A model generated the notes under the pieces. That model did no database searches and was not told where the DNA came from. It worked only from the letters and a program-made list of their open reading frames with translations. Positions 36,986 through 46,401 of a stretch of DNA of 64,000 nucleotides are shown here, piece by piece. Where the stretch lies: the NCBI GenBank assembly GCA_002503825.1, contig DASP01000005.1:186001-250000 (forward strand). Direction: 5' to 3'. Each line of letters opens with the position of its first letter. The stretch's first letter is position 1. The translations under genes and the position numbers were made by a program. This stretch comes from Methanoregulaceae archaeon UBA467. GTDB taxonomy: Archaea; Halobacteriota; Methanomicrobia; Methanomicrobiales; Methanospirillaceae.

Positions 36986-37031
36986 TCATTTGTCTCTGTT
37001 GAATCCTGCCTGATTCCCGCATTCGTTCCCT

Positions 37032-37772
37032 TCACTGTCCTGATGCCCCCCCTGCCGGTTTTTCCTCCAGCCGTGCCTTTGCAAACTCGTAGTAGTCTTC
37101 CACGACTTCAAAGCCGAGGAACCGCCGCCCCATCTCGCTTGAAACCACGGCAACCGTTCCCGAGCCCAGAAACGGGTCAAGCACGATATCGCCGGGATTG
37201 CTTGAAAATTTCAGGATCTTTCGCACCAGCTCGGAAGGGAGCTTGGTAGGTGTCTTTTGTTTCCCCTTCCAGTACTCGCGTTTGATGGCCCAGACGTCTT
37301 CGGGATAGTGCTCGACTTTGTTAAAGATATAAGAATGCGGGTTTTTCACGGCATAGATGATATGGTAATGGCTTGTGACGAATTTTTTCCGTGTAAATAC
37401 CCCGAACTGGTATTTCCATATGATATGGTTCATTGTCACGAACCCGGCATCATCGATGGCTTCAAGGACATCACGCAGGCGGTTCCACCCTGAAAATACA
37501 TACATGCTTCCGCTTGGCGATAGTACACGGAACGCCTCGCTTACCCATTCCCGTGTAAAATCCCTGTAGTCTTCGGCTGGAATCTCCCGGTAGCCTTCGA
37601 GGACATTTCCCCCGGTCCGGTTATAATTAAGCTTTTTTGCCCGGAAATCGATTGCAAACGGGGGATCGGTAATGATTAAATCGATGCTCCCTGCAGGGAT
37701 TTCACGCAGGTATACCAGTGCATCCCCGTTGTGGATCGAATCAGGTTCGAACGGCCCGAGCTGCGTGCTCAT
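37032..37772 (-). CDS. DNA methyltransferase, beta class, orphan
   Basis: A 246-residue SAM-dependent amino-methyltransferase (N6-adenine or N4-cytosine). Motif IV DPPF is at residues 36-39 and motif I DPFLGSGTVAVV near 206-217, so motif order is beta class. No restriction endonuclease is next to it. The ATG at 37772 overlaps the iorB stop (ATGA), which suggests it is translated from the iorAB message; an ATG at 37796 would add eight residues inside iorB. The recognition sequence cannot be read from the protein. Confidence 0.9.
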   Translation of the reverse strand: MSTQLGPFEPDSIHNGDALVYLREIPAGSIDLIITDPPFAIDFRAKKLNYNRTGGNVLEGYREIPAEDYRDFTREWVSEAFRVLSPSGSMYVFSGWNRLRDVLEAIDDAGFVTMNHIIWKYQFGVFTRKKFVTSHYHIIYAVKNPHSYIFNKVEHYPEDVWAIKREYWKGKQKTPTKLPSELVRKILKFSSNPGDIVLDPFLGSGTVAVVSSEMGRRFLGFEVVEDYYEFAKARLEEKPAGGASGQ

Positions 37773-38374
37773 GCCGACCTGTGACTTTTTCCACATTCCC
37801 TGCCCGCATCACGTCCGATATCATATGCCTTCAGGTTTACATCCACCGTTTTCGGCGGTACAAGTTTCGCAACCGCAGCCCTGAGTGACTCGTTCCCGAG
37901 CGGGATGCTGCCTGATGCCGCACCCATCATCACGACATTCCTGGAAAGGATGCTGCCTGCTTCCTGCGCAAGCCTGTCGGCCTCGATATAACAGGTATTT
38001 TGATGGTCAAGGCGCTTTCGTATCTCTGCCTCTTCAGGCAGCTGTACCCCCTGTGTATAGACCGACGTCGGGATGACCATAGCGCAGTTGGTAAATATTT
38101 CACCTCCCGCTTTGAGGTAATGGGCGTACCTGAGCGCTTCAAGCAGGTCAAACGAGATGATGAGATCGGCAGTCCCGGGTGCGATCAGCGGCCCGAACCT
38201 GCCGTCGATCCTGATATGGCTCTCTACAGATCCTCCCCTCTGGGCCATTCCGTGTGTCTCCGCACCCTTCACCGGCCGGCCCTCGATAAGACATGCTTCC
38301 CCGAGTATGTTTGAAGCGAGGATCGTTCCCTGACCGCCGATTCCAACGATAAGAATATCGTATCCGGTTTTCAT
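37769..38374 (-). CDS. iorB: Indolepyruvate:ferredoxin oxidoreductase, beta subunit
   Basis: A 201-residue gamma-type subunit of the enzyme that turns aryl-pyruvates into aryl-acetyl-CoA with ferredoxin. ILIVGIGGQGTILASNILGE at the N-terminus and KGAETHGMAQRGGSVESHIR are diagnostic. The ATG at 38374 overlaps the iorA stop by four bases. A longer frame to 38440 runs into the cysteine-coding end of iorA and is not used. Confidence 0.93.
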   Translation of the reverse strand: MKTGYDILIVGIGGQGTILASNILGEACLIEGRPVKGAETHGMAQRGGSVESHIRIDGRFGPLIAPGTADLIISFDLLEALRYAHYLKAGGEIFTNCAMVIPTSVYTQGVQLPEEAEIRKRLDHQNTCYIEADRLAQEAGSILSRNVVMMGAASGSIPLGNESLRAAVAKLVPPKTVDVNLKAYDIGRDAGRECGKSHRSA

Positions 38375-40140
38375 CGCCCTGCCTCCCTGTGAATTGCAGC
38401 CGCAGGACAGATATGCGTACATACGCCGCACCCGCTGCACAAATCGTTGATGTGGGCTTTTTCACCGACCCGCTCGATTGCAGGACATCCGAATTTAATG
38501 CAGAGCCCGCATGACGTACAGGCATCCTGATCGACCTGGTAGTGCCCCCGCTTTAAGCCCGCTCTCCGGGCGGTAATCACACAGGTCTGCCGTGCGATGA
38601 TAACTTTCACGCCGGGCCGCTCTTTTACATCCCTGAACGCTGCGGTAAGCCCGACGAGGTCGTACGGATCGACCGTCTCCACGAGGGATACGCCGCATGC
38701 CCTGCATATCGCCTCGAGCGAGACAGGGGGAGTCGGGACCCCGACTGCAGTCAGACCTGTGGTCGGGTTCGGCTGGTGGCCGGTCATCGCCGTTATCCTG
38801 TTGTCAAGGATGACAAGTGTCAGCTTCGCGCCGTTGTACACTGCATTGAGTAAACCCTGTATACCGGTGTGAAGAAACGTCGAGTCCCCGATTGTCGCGA
38901 CAATGTCGCGTTCCTCACCTGAGTGCATAATGCCGCTTGCAACCGTCACAGACGCACCCATGCAGATTGTCGTGTCAACCGCCCCGAGCTGGAGACCGAG
39001 CGTATAGCACCCGATATCGCTTGGGAATATTCCGTCCCTGAACACTTTTTTCATTGCATAAAAGACGGGCCGGTGCATGCAGCCTGCGCACAGGATTGGT
39101 GGCCGGGGCGGAACCTCTGCTGCCGGGGACTGTTCCGGAAATTTTACTGCCGTCTCAAAACCGCACGAGTTGAATATCCGGGCAGTCGCAGCGGCGGATA
39201 ACTCGCCTTCGTACGGAGAGTGACCGTCGGTTTTTCCATACACCGTCACGCTCCCTGCGACCTGTCTGACGACCTCCTCAACAACGGGCGCGAGCTCTTC
39301 CACCACAAGCACTTCCCGGTGCATGCGGACAAACTCTTTTAACCATTCCTCATCTATCGGGTATGCCCCGATTTTCATGAATGATACATTGGCGGGCAGG
39401 ATTTCCTGTACATATGCAGCGGCAATGCCACTCGCGATGACTGCTTTTTCGCCCCTGACCATGCAGGTGTTATACCCGAGCTCTATCAGCCGTTTTTTGA
39501 TTGCAGGCTGCTTTTCATTCAGTTTCTTGTGGAGGACACGGGTATGTGCCGGTATGACCACGTACTGGCGGGGGTCGCGGACAAATTCGCCCTTCCGGAT
39601 CGTAGTACTGATATCCCCGAGGATGACGTCCCCCTTGGAATGACAGATCCGCGTTGTCGGGCGGAAAAGGACCGGGAGTTTAAATTCCTCTGAAAGCCCG
39701 AACGCATCTTTTACCATGTCGTGTGCTTCCTGGACGCTGGAGGGATCGAGACAGGGGATCCGGGCAAAATGCGCGTAGCACCTGCTGTCCTGTTCATTCT
39801 GGGAGCTGTGCGCATACGGGTCATCGGCGCTGAGTATGACGAGTCCTCCTGTTACACCGGTATATGCGCTGGTCATCAGGGGATCAGCGGCCACGTTCAG
39901 TCCCACGTGTTTCATGGTACAGAGCGCCCGCACTCCACACCACGCGGCCGCAAGAGCACATTCAAGTGCGACCTTCTCATTCACCGACCATTCGACATAA
40001 TAGGTGCGCTCGCGCTGCACGCGGAGAACATCTATCACTTCTGACGAGGGTGTACCCGGATATCCGCAGGCTACATCAAATGATGATTCCAGACATCCGT
40101 GTGCTATGGCTTCATTTCCCAGGAGATATCGTGTTTGCAT
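38371..40140 (-). CDS. iorA: Indolepyruvate:ferredoxin oxidoreductase, alpha subunit
   Basis: A 589-residue catalytic subunit. The pyrimidine-binding part has CGYPGTPSSEVIDVL, the thiamine diphosphate site GDSTFLHTGIQGLLNAVYNG, and the C-terminus carries two 4Fe-4S motifs (CTSCGLCIKFGCP and CSGCGVCTHICP). It serves aromatic amino acid breakdown or, in methanogens, the reverse use of aryl acids to make Phe, Tyr and Trp. GGAAAGGAAC precedes the ATG. Promoter region is shared with tRNA-Ile. Confidence 0.95.
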   Translation of the reverse strand: MQTRYLLGNEAIAHGCLESSFDVACGYPGTPSSEVIDVLRVQRERTYYVEWSVNEKVALECALAAAWCGVRALCTMKHVGLNVAADPLMTSAYTGVTGGLVILSADDPYAHSSQNEQDSRCYAHFARIPCLDPSSVQEAHDMVKDAFGLSEEFKLPVLFRPTTRICHSKGDVILGDISTTIRKGEFVRDPRQYVVIPAHTRVLHKKLNEKQPAIKKRLIELGYNTCMVRGEKAVIASGIAAAYVQEILPANVSFMKIGAYPIDEEWLKEFVRMHREVLVVEELAPVVEEVVRQVAGSVTVYGKTDGHSPYEGELSAAATARIFNSCGFETAVKFPEQSPAAEVPPRPPILCAGCMHRPVFYAMKKVFRDGIFPSDIGCYTLGLQLGAVDTTICMGASVTVASGIMHSGEERDIVATIGDSTFLHTGIQGLLNAVYNGAKLTLVILDNRITAMTGHQPNPTTGLTAVGVPTPPVSLEAICRACGVSLVETVDPYDLVGLTAAFRDVKERPGVKVIIARQTCVITARRAGLKRGHYQVDQDACTSCGLCIKFGCPAIERVGEKAHINDLCSGCGVCTHICPAAAIHREAGR

Positions 40141-40273
40141 GTTCCTTTCCCGTGAACTTTGTTAGGATTGTGTACTTTTGTTATCCGCATTTAATCTAAT
40201 GTGTTGATCCTTATGCGACACTCAATTCAAAACCTATAAAAACTCATATGGGTTATTTAATACGGCAACTCGT

Positions 40274-40347
40274 GGGCCCGTAGCATAGCTAGGTGGTGCG
40301 CCCGGCTGATAACCGGGAGGTCATGTGTTCGAATCACATCGGGCCCA
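40274..40347 (+). tRNA. tRNA-Ile (anticodon GAT)
   Basis: A 74-base cloverleaf, acceptor GGGCCCG/CGGGCCC, discriminator A, anticodon loop CTGATAA, anticodon stem CCCGG/CCGGG. CCTATAAAA at 40233-40240 is the probable TATA box. The gene at 53693-53767 is closely similar. Confidence 0.95.
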
Positions 40348-40388
40348 TTTCACTATTTTATTATACGTTTCAGCTGCAACCAGTGATC

Positions 40389-40850
40389 ATGGATAAAAGC
40401 CAGAAAATTGTGCTGGTAGTCGGGCTCATCATTGCGGTGGCACTTATTTTCTTCAACATCTACATCGGACTGATTGCCCTCGTCATCCTTGCAACCCTGG
40501 TCATGTCCTTTCGGATCATGAACGACAGTGTCCAGGCCCCTGAGATCGTGGCATTCCTCAACGAAGACGCAAAAAGCCTGGTCATTAAAAATGTCGGGAA
40601 TGCAGCGGCACATTCCATACACGTCTCAGTTGTCCCCCACAACATCGAGTATGATATTGCCTCGCTTGAGGCGGACACCCGGAACATCCACCCGTTTGAG
40701 ACGATGATCTCCGAGGCCAAGGCGGTTGTCAGGTATAAAAATCAAAAAGGAAACGAATACAGCAGATCAATTCACCTCTCCGCCCTCGGCGGGGATGAAG
40801 ATGATATCCTTAAACCTGTTTTCCCGCTCTTTAAGTGGAAACAGGAATAA
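40389..40850 (+). CDS. Small membrane protein, unknown
   Basis: A 153-residue protein not recognised by name. Residues 7-42 make a two-helix membrane hairpin (IVLVVGLIIAVALIFFNIYI and GLIALVILATLVM). The remaining 110 residues look like a soluble beta domain (AKSLVIKNVGNAAAHSIHVS) with the NVGN turn seen in beta-sandwich folds. The ATG at 40389 is preceded by CAGTGATC; longer frames start inside the tRNA-Ile gene. Convergent with the next gene, with six bases between stops. Confidence 0.7.
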   Translation: MDKSQKIVLVVGLIIAVALIFFNIYIGLIALVILATLVMSFRIMNDSVQAPEIVAFLNEDAKSLVIKNVGNAAAHSIHVSVVPHNIEYDIASLEADTRNIHPFETMISEAKAVVRYKNQKGNEYSRSIHLSALGGDEDDILKPVFPLFKWKQE

Positions 40851-40856
40851 AGGGGT

Positions 40857-41384
40857 TTATTTATCAGGAAACACAAATTCAATCGTTTTTTCAAGTGATT
40901 CCACAAGCTTCTCATGCCCTTGCACATAGTCGTGGATGGCCCGGTAGAGCATGAAGATCACCTCGAAACCGTATATTGAAAGTGCTTCCTGCGCTGTAAC
41001 CGGGTTTAAATAGGAGTCGACAATAAAACCGTCAGAGCTGTACATCATTTCATAAAATTTTCCTTCTTCTGAAAGGACACAGAACTGGTCTGTCACTTTT
41101 TTACTGATGTCATCCGGCCTGAACGCGGCTGCTTCCGCCTTGCCGAGGACAATCATCTTCTTCGGGTAAAAGACAGAGTCATAGAGCTCTCCCTTTGTAT
41201 CCTGCTTGCCCTTGTCAAGCATGTTCAACCCGATCTTTACTATCACCGGTATCGTTAATTCAGCCATACGGGAAAGGAGTTCTGCATCAGCCTTCCTTAC
41301 CTGATCAGAGAGGTCTGCCTCTTTTTTTTCATACTGGCTGACCTTTTCAAGCATTTTATTGAATCCTGCTTCGATCTCGTCCAT
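40857..41384 (-). CDS. Conserved-looking protein of unknown function
   Basis: A 175-residue soluble protein, not recognised. The first 40 residues are helical and charged (MLEKVSQYEKKEADLSDQVR), possibly a coiled coil, and the rest is mixed alpha/beta with no known catalytic motif. The ATG at 41384 has GGAGG eight bases upstream; a GTG at 41399 would add five residues. Good codon use and spacing support a real gene. Confidence 0.65.
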   Translation of the reverse strand: MDEIEAGFNKMLEKVSQYEKKEADLSDQVRKADAELLSRMAELTIPVIVKIGLNMLDKGKQDTKGELYDSVFYPKKMIVLGKAEAAAFRPDDISKKVTDQFCVLSEEGKFYEMMYSSDGFIVDSYLNPVTAQEALSIYGFEVIFMLYRAIHDYVQGHEKLVESLEKTIEFVFPDK

Positions 41385-41708
41385 GAACCATCCCTCCACT
41401 TCCGTTCCCAGGAAGAGGTGCCATTTTCCGAACTGATTGTAAAGAACGTGCCCACAGTCAATAATCTTTACGTATTCCGGCTAAAACCGGGTATAAACCA
41501 TATAATGCTATATACTAAACCTGCACCCTGCCAGATCCGTACACCCCGGAACTTCCCGCCGTCCCGGAATAAAACGCAAAATCATCCTGCAGAACGCGGT
41601 AGTATTATTGAAAAAACGACGTCAAATTGTGCCGGCACTTGAAATGGCCGATGCCTCAGACAGATAAGGGGGGAGGGGGGTGCTGAAGTGACAGCCTGCG
41701 CGAGTGGA
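41385..41708. other. Gap upstream of the unknown gene
   Basis: About 320 bases. TATA-like sequences (minus strand GTTTAGTATATAGC and GGTTTATACC, about 41490-41520) may drive the unknown gene. A purine tract with a 14-base G-rich block (GGGGGGAGGGGGG) lies near 41669-41681. No gene is supported. Confidence 0.5.
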
Positions 41709-42938
41709 TCAAGATACCCGCTCACCAATGAAAAAGTAGGTGCGGTCTTCCCGGATCACCGCCCTGCAGCGGAACCCGGCAGGAAGGTCCTCCTGCAGGA
41801 CAACGTTTGTATATTCGGGAGTGCGGGTCATCACAGAACCGCTCCTGATGCGCTCAGTTACTAGGACCTGGACTTCTTTCCCGATCCATCCTGCATTGAG
41901 CCTGTGGTACCCTTCCAGAGCGGCCTTCTGAATAAGTCTCGAACGCTTTTTTTTGATGTAATCGGTCATGTCGTATAAATCCGCTGCGGAAGTACCCGGA
42001 CGGGAGGAGTACCGGGTCACATTCACCTTGTGTGGCCGGGCTTTCCTGACGAGTTCCACGGATGCATCAAATTCATCATCAGTCTCCCCGGGGAACCCGA
42101 CGATCATGTCGGTAGAGAGGGTGATATCCGGGTAACGGCGCCGGAATGCTGCTACAATGGCAAGAAAATCATCTGCCGAATAATTCCTCCCCATCCTCAT
42201 GATCACCCTGTCAGACCCGGACTGTACCGGAATATGGATAAATTTAAAAATCCTGTCTGCTGCGTAGGCATCAATAAGCGGATCAAGTATAGGGAGAATC
42301 CCTGCCGGGTTCATCATTCCGACACGGACTGAAAAATCACCGGGAATGGCAGCTATATCCTCGAGAAGTGAGGGCAGGCTCTCCCCGGTATCCGTTCCCC
42401 ATGCACTGACGTCCTGTGCAGTGAGCTGTATCTCGTGGGCACCTGATTCAACCAGTTGTTGTGTGCGGGACAGTATCTCATCACGCGGAAAACTACACAG
42501 CTGCCCGCGTGCCCTCCGGGTGATACAGTACGTGCACGCCCCCGCACATCCCTTTGCCAGCTGAACAATTCCTGTGTGTCCTGTCCTGACGGTCCCGGTC
42601 CGCCCGTAATATTCATGTATGTCATCGGGATGGATAAATTCCGGCGAACATACAGAACGAATAAGGTCCATCTGGACAAGCGGCATGCAGCCGGTCACAT
42701 AGAGCTCAGTATCCCTGAGCCGGCCGAGGAGGCGGAGCATCTTCCGCTCGGTAGCTGCAATCACGGTGCAGGTGTTGACGATGATGACATCCGCATCTGC
42801 CTGTGAACTGACGAGGGTACACTGCTGGGAACGAAGTACTTCGGCGAGCTTCCCGCTGTCCCCGAAATTGTAGGTGCAGCCAAATGTCCTGAGCCAGACT
42901 TTTTTATCCCTTATTTCTGATATTTTCGCCTTTTCCAT
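41709..42938 (-). CDS. tRNA N6-threonylcarbamoyladenosine methylthiotransferase (MiaB/CDKAL1-like)
   Basis: A 409-residue radical-SAM enzyme that adds a methylthio group to t6A37 of tRNAs reading ANN codons. Domain order: UPF0004 with three Cys (TFGCTYN near residue 20, NTCTV near 54, VTGCMP), the radical SAM motif CAGACTYC at about 130, and a C-terminal TRAM domain. I start at the ATG at 42938, which has GGAGG eight bases upstream; ATG at 42953 and the far start at 43004 are also in frame. Confidence 0.9.
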   Translation of the reverse strand: MEKAKISEIRDKKVWLRTFGCTYNFGDSGKLAEVLRSQQCTLVSSQADADVIIVNTCTVIAATERKMLRLLGRLRDTELYVTGCMPLVQMDLIRSVCSPEFIHPDDIHEYYGRTGTVRTGHTGIVQLAKGCAGACTYCITRRARGQLCSFPRDEILSRTQQLVESGAHEIQLTAQDVSAWGTDTGESLPSLLEDIAAIPGDFSVRVGMMNPAGILPILDPLIDAYAADRIFKFIHIPVQSGSDRVIMRMGRNYSADDFLAIVAAFRRRYPDITLSTDMIVGFPGETDDEFDASVELVRKARPHKVNVTRYSSRPGTSAADLYDMTDYIKKKRSRLIQKAALEGYHRLNAGWIGKEVQVLVTERIRSGSVMTRTPEYTNVVLQEDLPAGFRCRAVIREDRTYFFIGERVS

Positions 42939-43153
42939 GGAGTATCCCTCCATAATTATCCCGGAACCATAATCCCGCTCTCCCTGCTGTATCTGTACTG
43001 TCATCGCAAAAACCCATAAAACTGGTTTATCAGGTGCTGCTGCAGAATCTCACGGGATCCGGGGACGAGGCTGAACACCTGAAAATGAGCGGAAAATCAG
43101 GCATCTTTCCGGCAATTATCAAAATGCAATGAAAATGCTTAACCCATGGTATT

Positions 43154-43168
43154 CACTATCTGATAGTG
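43154..43168. promoter_or_regulatory. Palindrome at the start of the NAD operon
   Basis: CACTATC (43154-43160) and GATAGTG (43162-43168) are perfect seven-base arms around one T. The right arm ends directly on the ATG at 43169 and includes the alternative GTG at 43166. As no ribosome binding site is seen, the message is probably leaderless and a protein bound here would cover the start point. Confidence 0.55.
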
Positions 43169-43927
43169 ATGATCAGAGTCGGGCTGCTCGGCTGTGGAAA
43201 TATCGGGCATATCATCGCAAAAAACAGGGGAAATTTTGAGATAACGGCCCTTTATGATATCATATTCGATAAAGCACGGGAACTTGCAGACATAAGCGGA
43301 GGAGTCCCGTATGACGATTTCGACTCCTTTGTCATGCAGGATTTTGACTACGTGATAGAGGCGGCATCAGTTAAGGCAGTACGGCTGTACGGGGAAAAGG
43401 TGCTCCGGAATAAAAAGAATCTCATCGTCATGAGTGTCGGTGCACTTGGTGACGTCGAGTACAGAAAAGACCTTGTCGGAATTGCCCGCGAATACGGTAT
43501 GAAGATCCACATTCCAAGCGGTGCAATTACCGGGCTGGATAATCTGAAAGCAGGCCAGATTGCTAAGATTGAAAGTCTCCTGCTCAAAACAACAAAAAGT
43601 CCTGCCTCGCTTGGGATCACCACTGACAAAAAGGTGCTGGTCTTCAGGGGAAAGGCAAACGAGTGCATAAAAGAATTCCCGAAAAACGTGAATGTCTCTG
43701 TTGCGCTCAGCCTTGCCGCAGGCATGGATGCCGAGGTCGAGCTCTGGGCTGATCCCGCAGTCGAGCGCAACATTCACGAGATCTTTCTCAGCGCCGAATT
43801 CGGAGATATTTACATCAGGGTAAATAACGTCCAGAGCCCTGATAATCCTGCAACCAGTTATCTTGCCGCCCTCTCCATCCTGACACTGCTGAATAACCTT
43901 GAAAACCCGCTTGTGGTGGGAACATGA
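43169..43927 (+). CDS. nadX: L-aspartate dehydrogenase
   Basis: A 252-residue NAD(P)-dependent enzyme that oxidises aspartate to iminoaspartate for NAD synthesis, replacing aspartate oxidase in anaerobes. The Rossmann loop GLLGCGNIG is at residues 5-13, and the catalytic part has HIPSGAITGLDNLKAG with the conserved His/Ser region. Its stop overlaps the nadA start by four bases. ATG at 43169 or GTG at 43166 may both start. Confidence 0.94.
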   Translation: MIRVGLLGCGNIGHIIAKNRGNFEITALYDIIFDKARELADISGGVPYDDFDSFVMQDFDYVIEAASVKAVRLYGEKVLRNKKNLIVMSVGALGDVEYRKDLVGIAREYGMKIHIPSGAITGLDNLKAGQIAKIESLLLKTTKSPASLGITTDKKVLVFRGKANECIKEFPKNVNVSVALSLAAGMDAEVELWADPAVERNIHEIFLSAEFGDIYIRVNNVQSPDNPATSYLAALSILTLLNNLENPLVVGT

Positions 43928-44820
43928 GCAGAGAAGACCATATCAGGTCACTGAAATCCGAAAAAAATGCAATAATTCTCGCACACAACTACCAGCTGCC
44001 GGAGATCCAGGATGCTGCTGATGTTGTCGGGGACAGCCTTGAACTTGCCATGGCTGCAAAAGAGACCGGTGCAGATATCATTGTCTTTTGCGGAGTGCAG
44101 TTCATGGCCGAGACGGCAAAAATCCTCAACCCGTCAAAAAAAGTCCTTCTGCCCGTAAAAGACGCCGGCTGCCCCCTGGCTGACCAGCTGACCCCGGACC
44201 TGCTGGAAGAGGCGCGAAGAGCGCATCCTGGTGCCATGGTGGTCCTCTATATCAACAGCACTGCCGAGTGCAAGGCATATGCAGATGTCATATGCACCTC
44301 GGCAAACGCGGTGAAGGTGGTCCGCTCATTGCCCGCACGTGAGATTATTGTCGGCCCTGATTCAAACCTTGCTGCCTATATACAGGACCGGATCCCGGAA
44401 AAAAGAATCATTCCCGTACCACCTTCCGGACATTGTTATGTCCACGAAGCATTTACCGATGAAGATGTCCGGGCTGCCCGGTTAAGGGGCGGAAAAATTA
44501 TCTGCCACCCCGAATGCAGGCCCGAGATTCAGAAACAATCAGACCTCATCGCATCCACAGGCGGTATGATCAGGAACGCTCCGATTGCCGATCTCTGGAA
44601 TATATTTACCGAGAGGGAAATGGGTTACCGGTTAAAAACGCTTTACCCGGAGAAGACATTTCATATCAAGGAAAGTGCGATCTGCGAAGATATGAAAAGG
44701 ATATCCCTTGCTGAACTGGAGACGTCCCTGGAGAACGAGATATATGAAGTGGTCCTGCCAGAAGAGGTAATGAGACGTGCACTGGGGGCCATCGAGAGGA
44801 TGATATCAATTGGCAGGTGA
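43924..44820 (+). CDS. nadA: Quinolinate synthase A
   Basis: A 298-residue 4Fe-4S enzyme that condenses iminoaspartate with dihydroxyacetone phosphate to quinolinate. Three cluster cysteines are visible: VFCGVQFMAE, STAECKAYADVICTS and CHPECRPEI. The substrate-binding start AIILAHNYQLPEIQDAADVV is complete. Middle gene of nadXAC; its stop is three bases before nadC. Confidence 0.96.
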   Translation: MSREDHIRSLKSEKNAIILAHNYQLPEIQDAADVVGDSLELAMAAKETGADIIVFCGVQFMAETAKILNPSKKVLLPVKDAGCPLADQLTPDLLEEARRAHPGAMVVLYINSTAECKAYADVICTSANAVKVVRSLPAREIIVGPDSNLAAYIQDRIPEKRIIPVPPSGHCYVHEAFTDEDVRAARLRGGKIICHPECRPEIQKQSDLIASTGGMIRNAPIADLWNIFTEREMGYRLKTLYPEKTFHIKESAICEDMKRISLAELETSLENEIYEVVLPEEVMRRALGAIERMISIGR

Positions 44821-44823
44821 AAT

Positions 44824-45666
44824 GTGGTGACAACTCCTGAAATCCTTCTTTCTTTTATCGCTGAAGATTCCCCTTTCGGGGATGTAACAAGTAACCTCCT
44901 GATTCCCCCCGACGCATCCTGCACAGGGGTTATCCGGAGCAGGGAGGCAGGTGTTATTGCAGGACTCGGGGAGGCTGCATTTCTTTTTACTCATTTCGGT
45001 GCGCAGGTAGTGCAGGCTGTAGATGACGGGGAGCAGGTCAGCAGCGAAACGGTTCTCCTCAGGATATCAGGACCTGCACGGGCAGTCCTTCTGGTTGAAA
45101 GGACTGCTCTCAATATTATCGGGAGGATGAGCGGGATTGCGACGATGACCCGGAAGGCAGCCTCTCTCATTTCGTCAAAAAATTCCTCGTGCAGGGTTGC
45201 GGCAACACGAAAAACAGCCCCGGGACTGCGGGGCCTCGATAAAAAGGCCGTGCAGCTGGGTGGCGGTGACCCGCACCGTTTCACCCTCTCGGATGGTATA
45301 CTGATAAAAGACAACCACCTTGCACTCGTATCCCTCGAAGAGGCGATCCGGAAGGGAAAATCACTCTCATTCACAAGAAAAGTTGAGGTCGAGGTGGAGA
45401 GTCTTTCTGATGCGATCACCGCTGCCCGTGCCGGTGCCGATATCCTTCTCCTCGACAACATGACCCCGGACGAAATTTCCCGGGTTGTTACACTTCTTGA
45501 AAAAGAAGAAATGAGGGCCGGGTTGATTATCGAAGTATCGGGGGGTATTACGCTGGAAAACATTTCAGACTATGCAGTTCCCGGGGTTGATGTGATCAGC
45601 CTGGGTTCGCTCACCCATTCTGTGGTTAATTTTGACGTCGGTCTTGATATAGACAATTTAAGCTGA
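44824..45666 (+). CDS. nadC: Nicotinate-nucleotide pyrophosphorylase (carboxylating)
   Basis: A 280-residue enzyme that turns quinolinate and PRPP into nicotinate mononucleotide with loss of CO2. AATRKTAPGLRGLDKKAVQL contains the conserved Arg and Lys of the active site, and the GGGDPHRFTLSDGILIKDNH motif follows. The start is GTG at 44824. It completes the pathway to NaMN with the two genes before it. Confidence 0.95.
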   Translation: MVTTPEILLSFIAEDSPFGDVTSNLLIPPDASCTGVIRSREAGVIAGLGEAAFLFTHFGAQVVQAVDDGEQVSSETVLLRISGPARAVLLVERTALNIIGRMSGIATMTRKAASLISSKNSSCRVAATRKTAPGLRGLDKKAVQLGGGDPHRFTLSDGILIKDNHLALVSLEEAIRKGKSLSFTRKVEVEVESLSDAITAARAGADILLLDNMTPDEISRVVTLLEKEEMRAGLIIEVSGGITLENISDYAVPGVDVISLGSLTHSVVNFDVGLDIDNLS

Positions 45667-45762
45667 TATTGCGTCATTTAAATGCATTAATGGATTTTTT
45701 ATCGGTCTGTCCGACCAAAAAGTATAATAGGATATGTCTCAAAGGCTCGGAAAGGTGTAGCC

Positions 45763-46317
45763 ATGGCAGAGGAGGATCCGGGTGTACCGGCGGAACCATA
45801 CATAGACGAAGCGGCAAGAAGGAGAAGAGTAGAGGGACTGATTCAGCTCCTGCGCAGTGAATACCTGGATTACCGCTGGAAAGCGGCCCTGGCGCTTGGT
45901 GAAGCCGGGGACAATACGGCCGTAGAACCTTTGATTGAAGCCCTCAATGACCCTTTTGTAGATGTATCCTGGATTGCTGCCAGGTCGCTCGGGTCCATCG
46001 GAGACTCCCGGGCGGTGGAACCACTCCTGAAGGCGCTTGACTCTGATGAAAAATGGCTCAGGATCGGTGCTTCCATCGGCCTTGGAATGCTCCGGGACAA
46101 GAGAGCAGTACAGCCGCTTATCGGCCTGTTGAAAAACAGGGATGCCCTTATCCGGAAAAATGCCGCATGGGCACTCGGAAATATCGGGGACGAGACTGCG
46201 AGGAGTGCACTTGAAGCCCTGAGAAATGATCCGGATAAACGTGTAAAAACCGCTGTTGAAGAGGCCTTGCACCTTCTCGCAACTAAAAATGCAAGCCCGG
46301 AAGACGAGAAGGACTGA
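45763..46317 (+). CDS. HEAT-repeat protein (PBS-lyase type)
   Basis: A 184-residue alpha-solenoid made of about five HEAT/PBS-lyase repeats of 31 residues, each with the phrase (A)VEPLIEAL or close variants, for example NTAVEPLIEALNDPF and RAVQPLIGLLKNRD. Such proteins bind partners and have no enzyme activity by themselves. AAAGGTG precedes the ATG, and GTATAATAGG at 45722-45731 is a good TATA box. The partner is not evident; the following nuclease-like gene is 84 bases away. Confidence 0.8.
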   Translation: MAEEDPGVPAEPYIDEAARRRRVEGLIQLLRSEYLDYRWKAALALGEAGDNTAVEPLIEALNDPFVDVSWIAARSLGSIGDSRAVEPLLKALDSDEKWLRIGASIGLGMLRDKRAVQPLIGLLKNRDALIRKNAAWALGNIGDETARSALEALRNDPDKRVKTAVEEALHLLATKNASPEDEKD

Positions 46318-46401
46318 TCCCGGGGGGGTAGTAGAGTGCAGACACCCCAAAAATTCCGTTATTCACTAATTTTACTATGATTTGATAACATACAGTGTAT
46401 A

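Noticed and set aside
41668..41682. G-rich block as a G-quadruplex or origin element
   Set aside because: Only two runs of six Gs are present; not enough for a quadruplex and no origin genes nearby.
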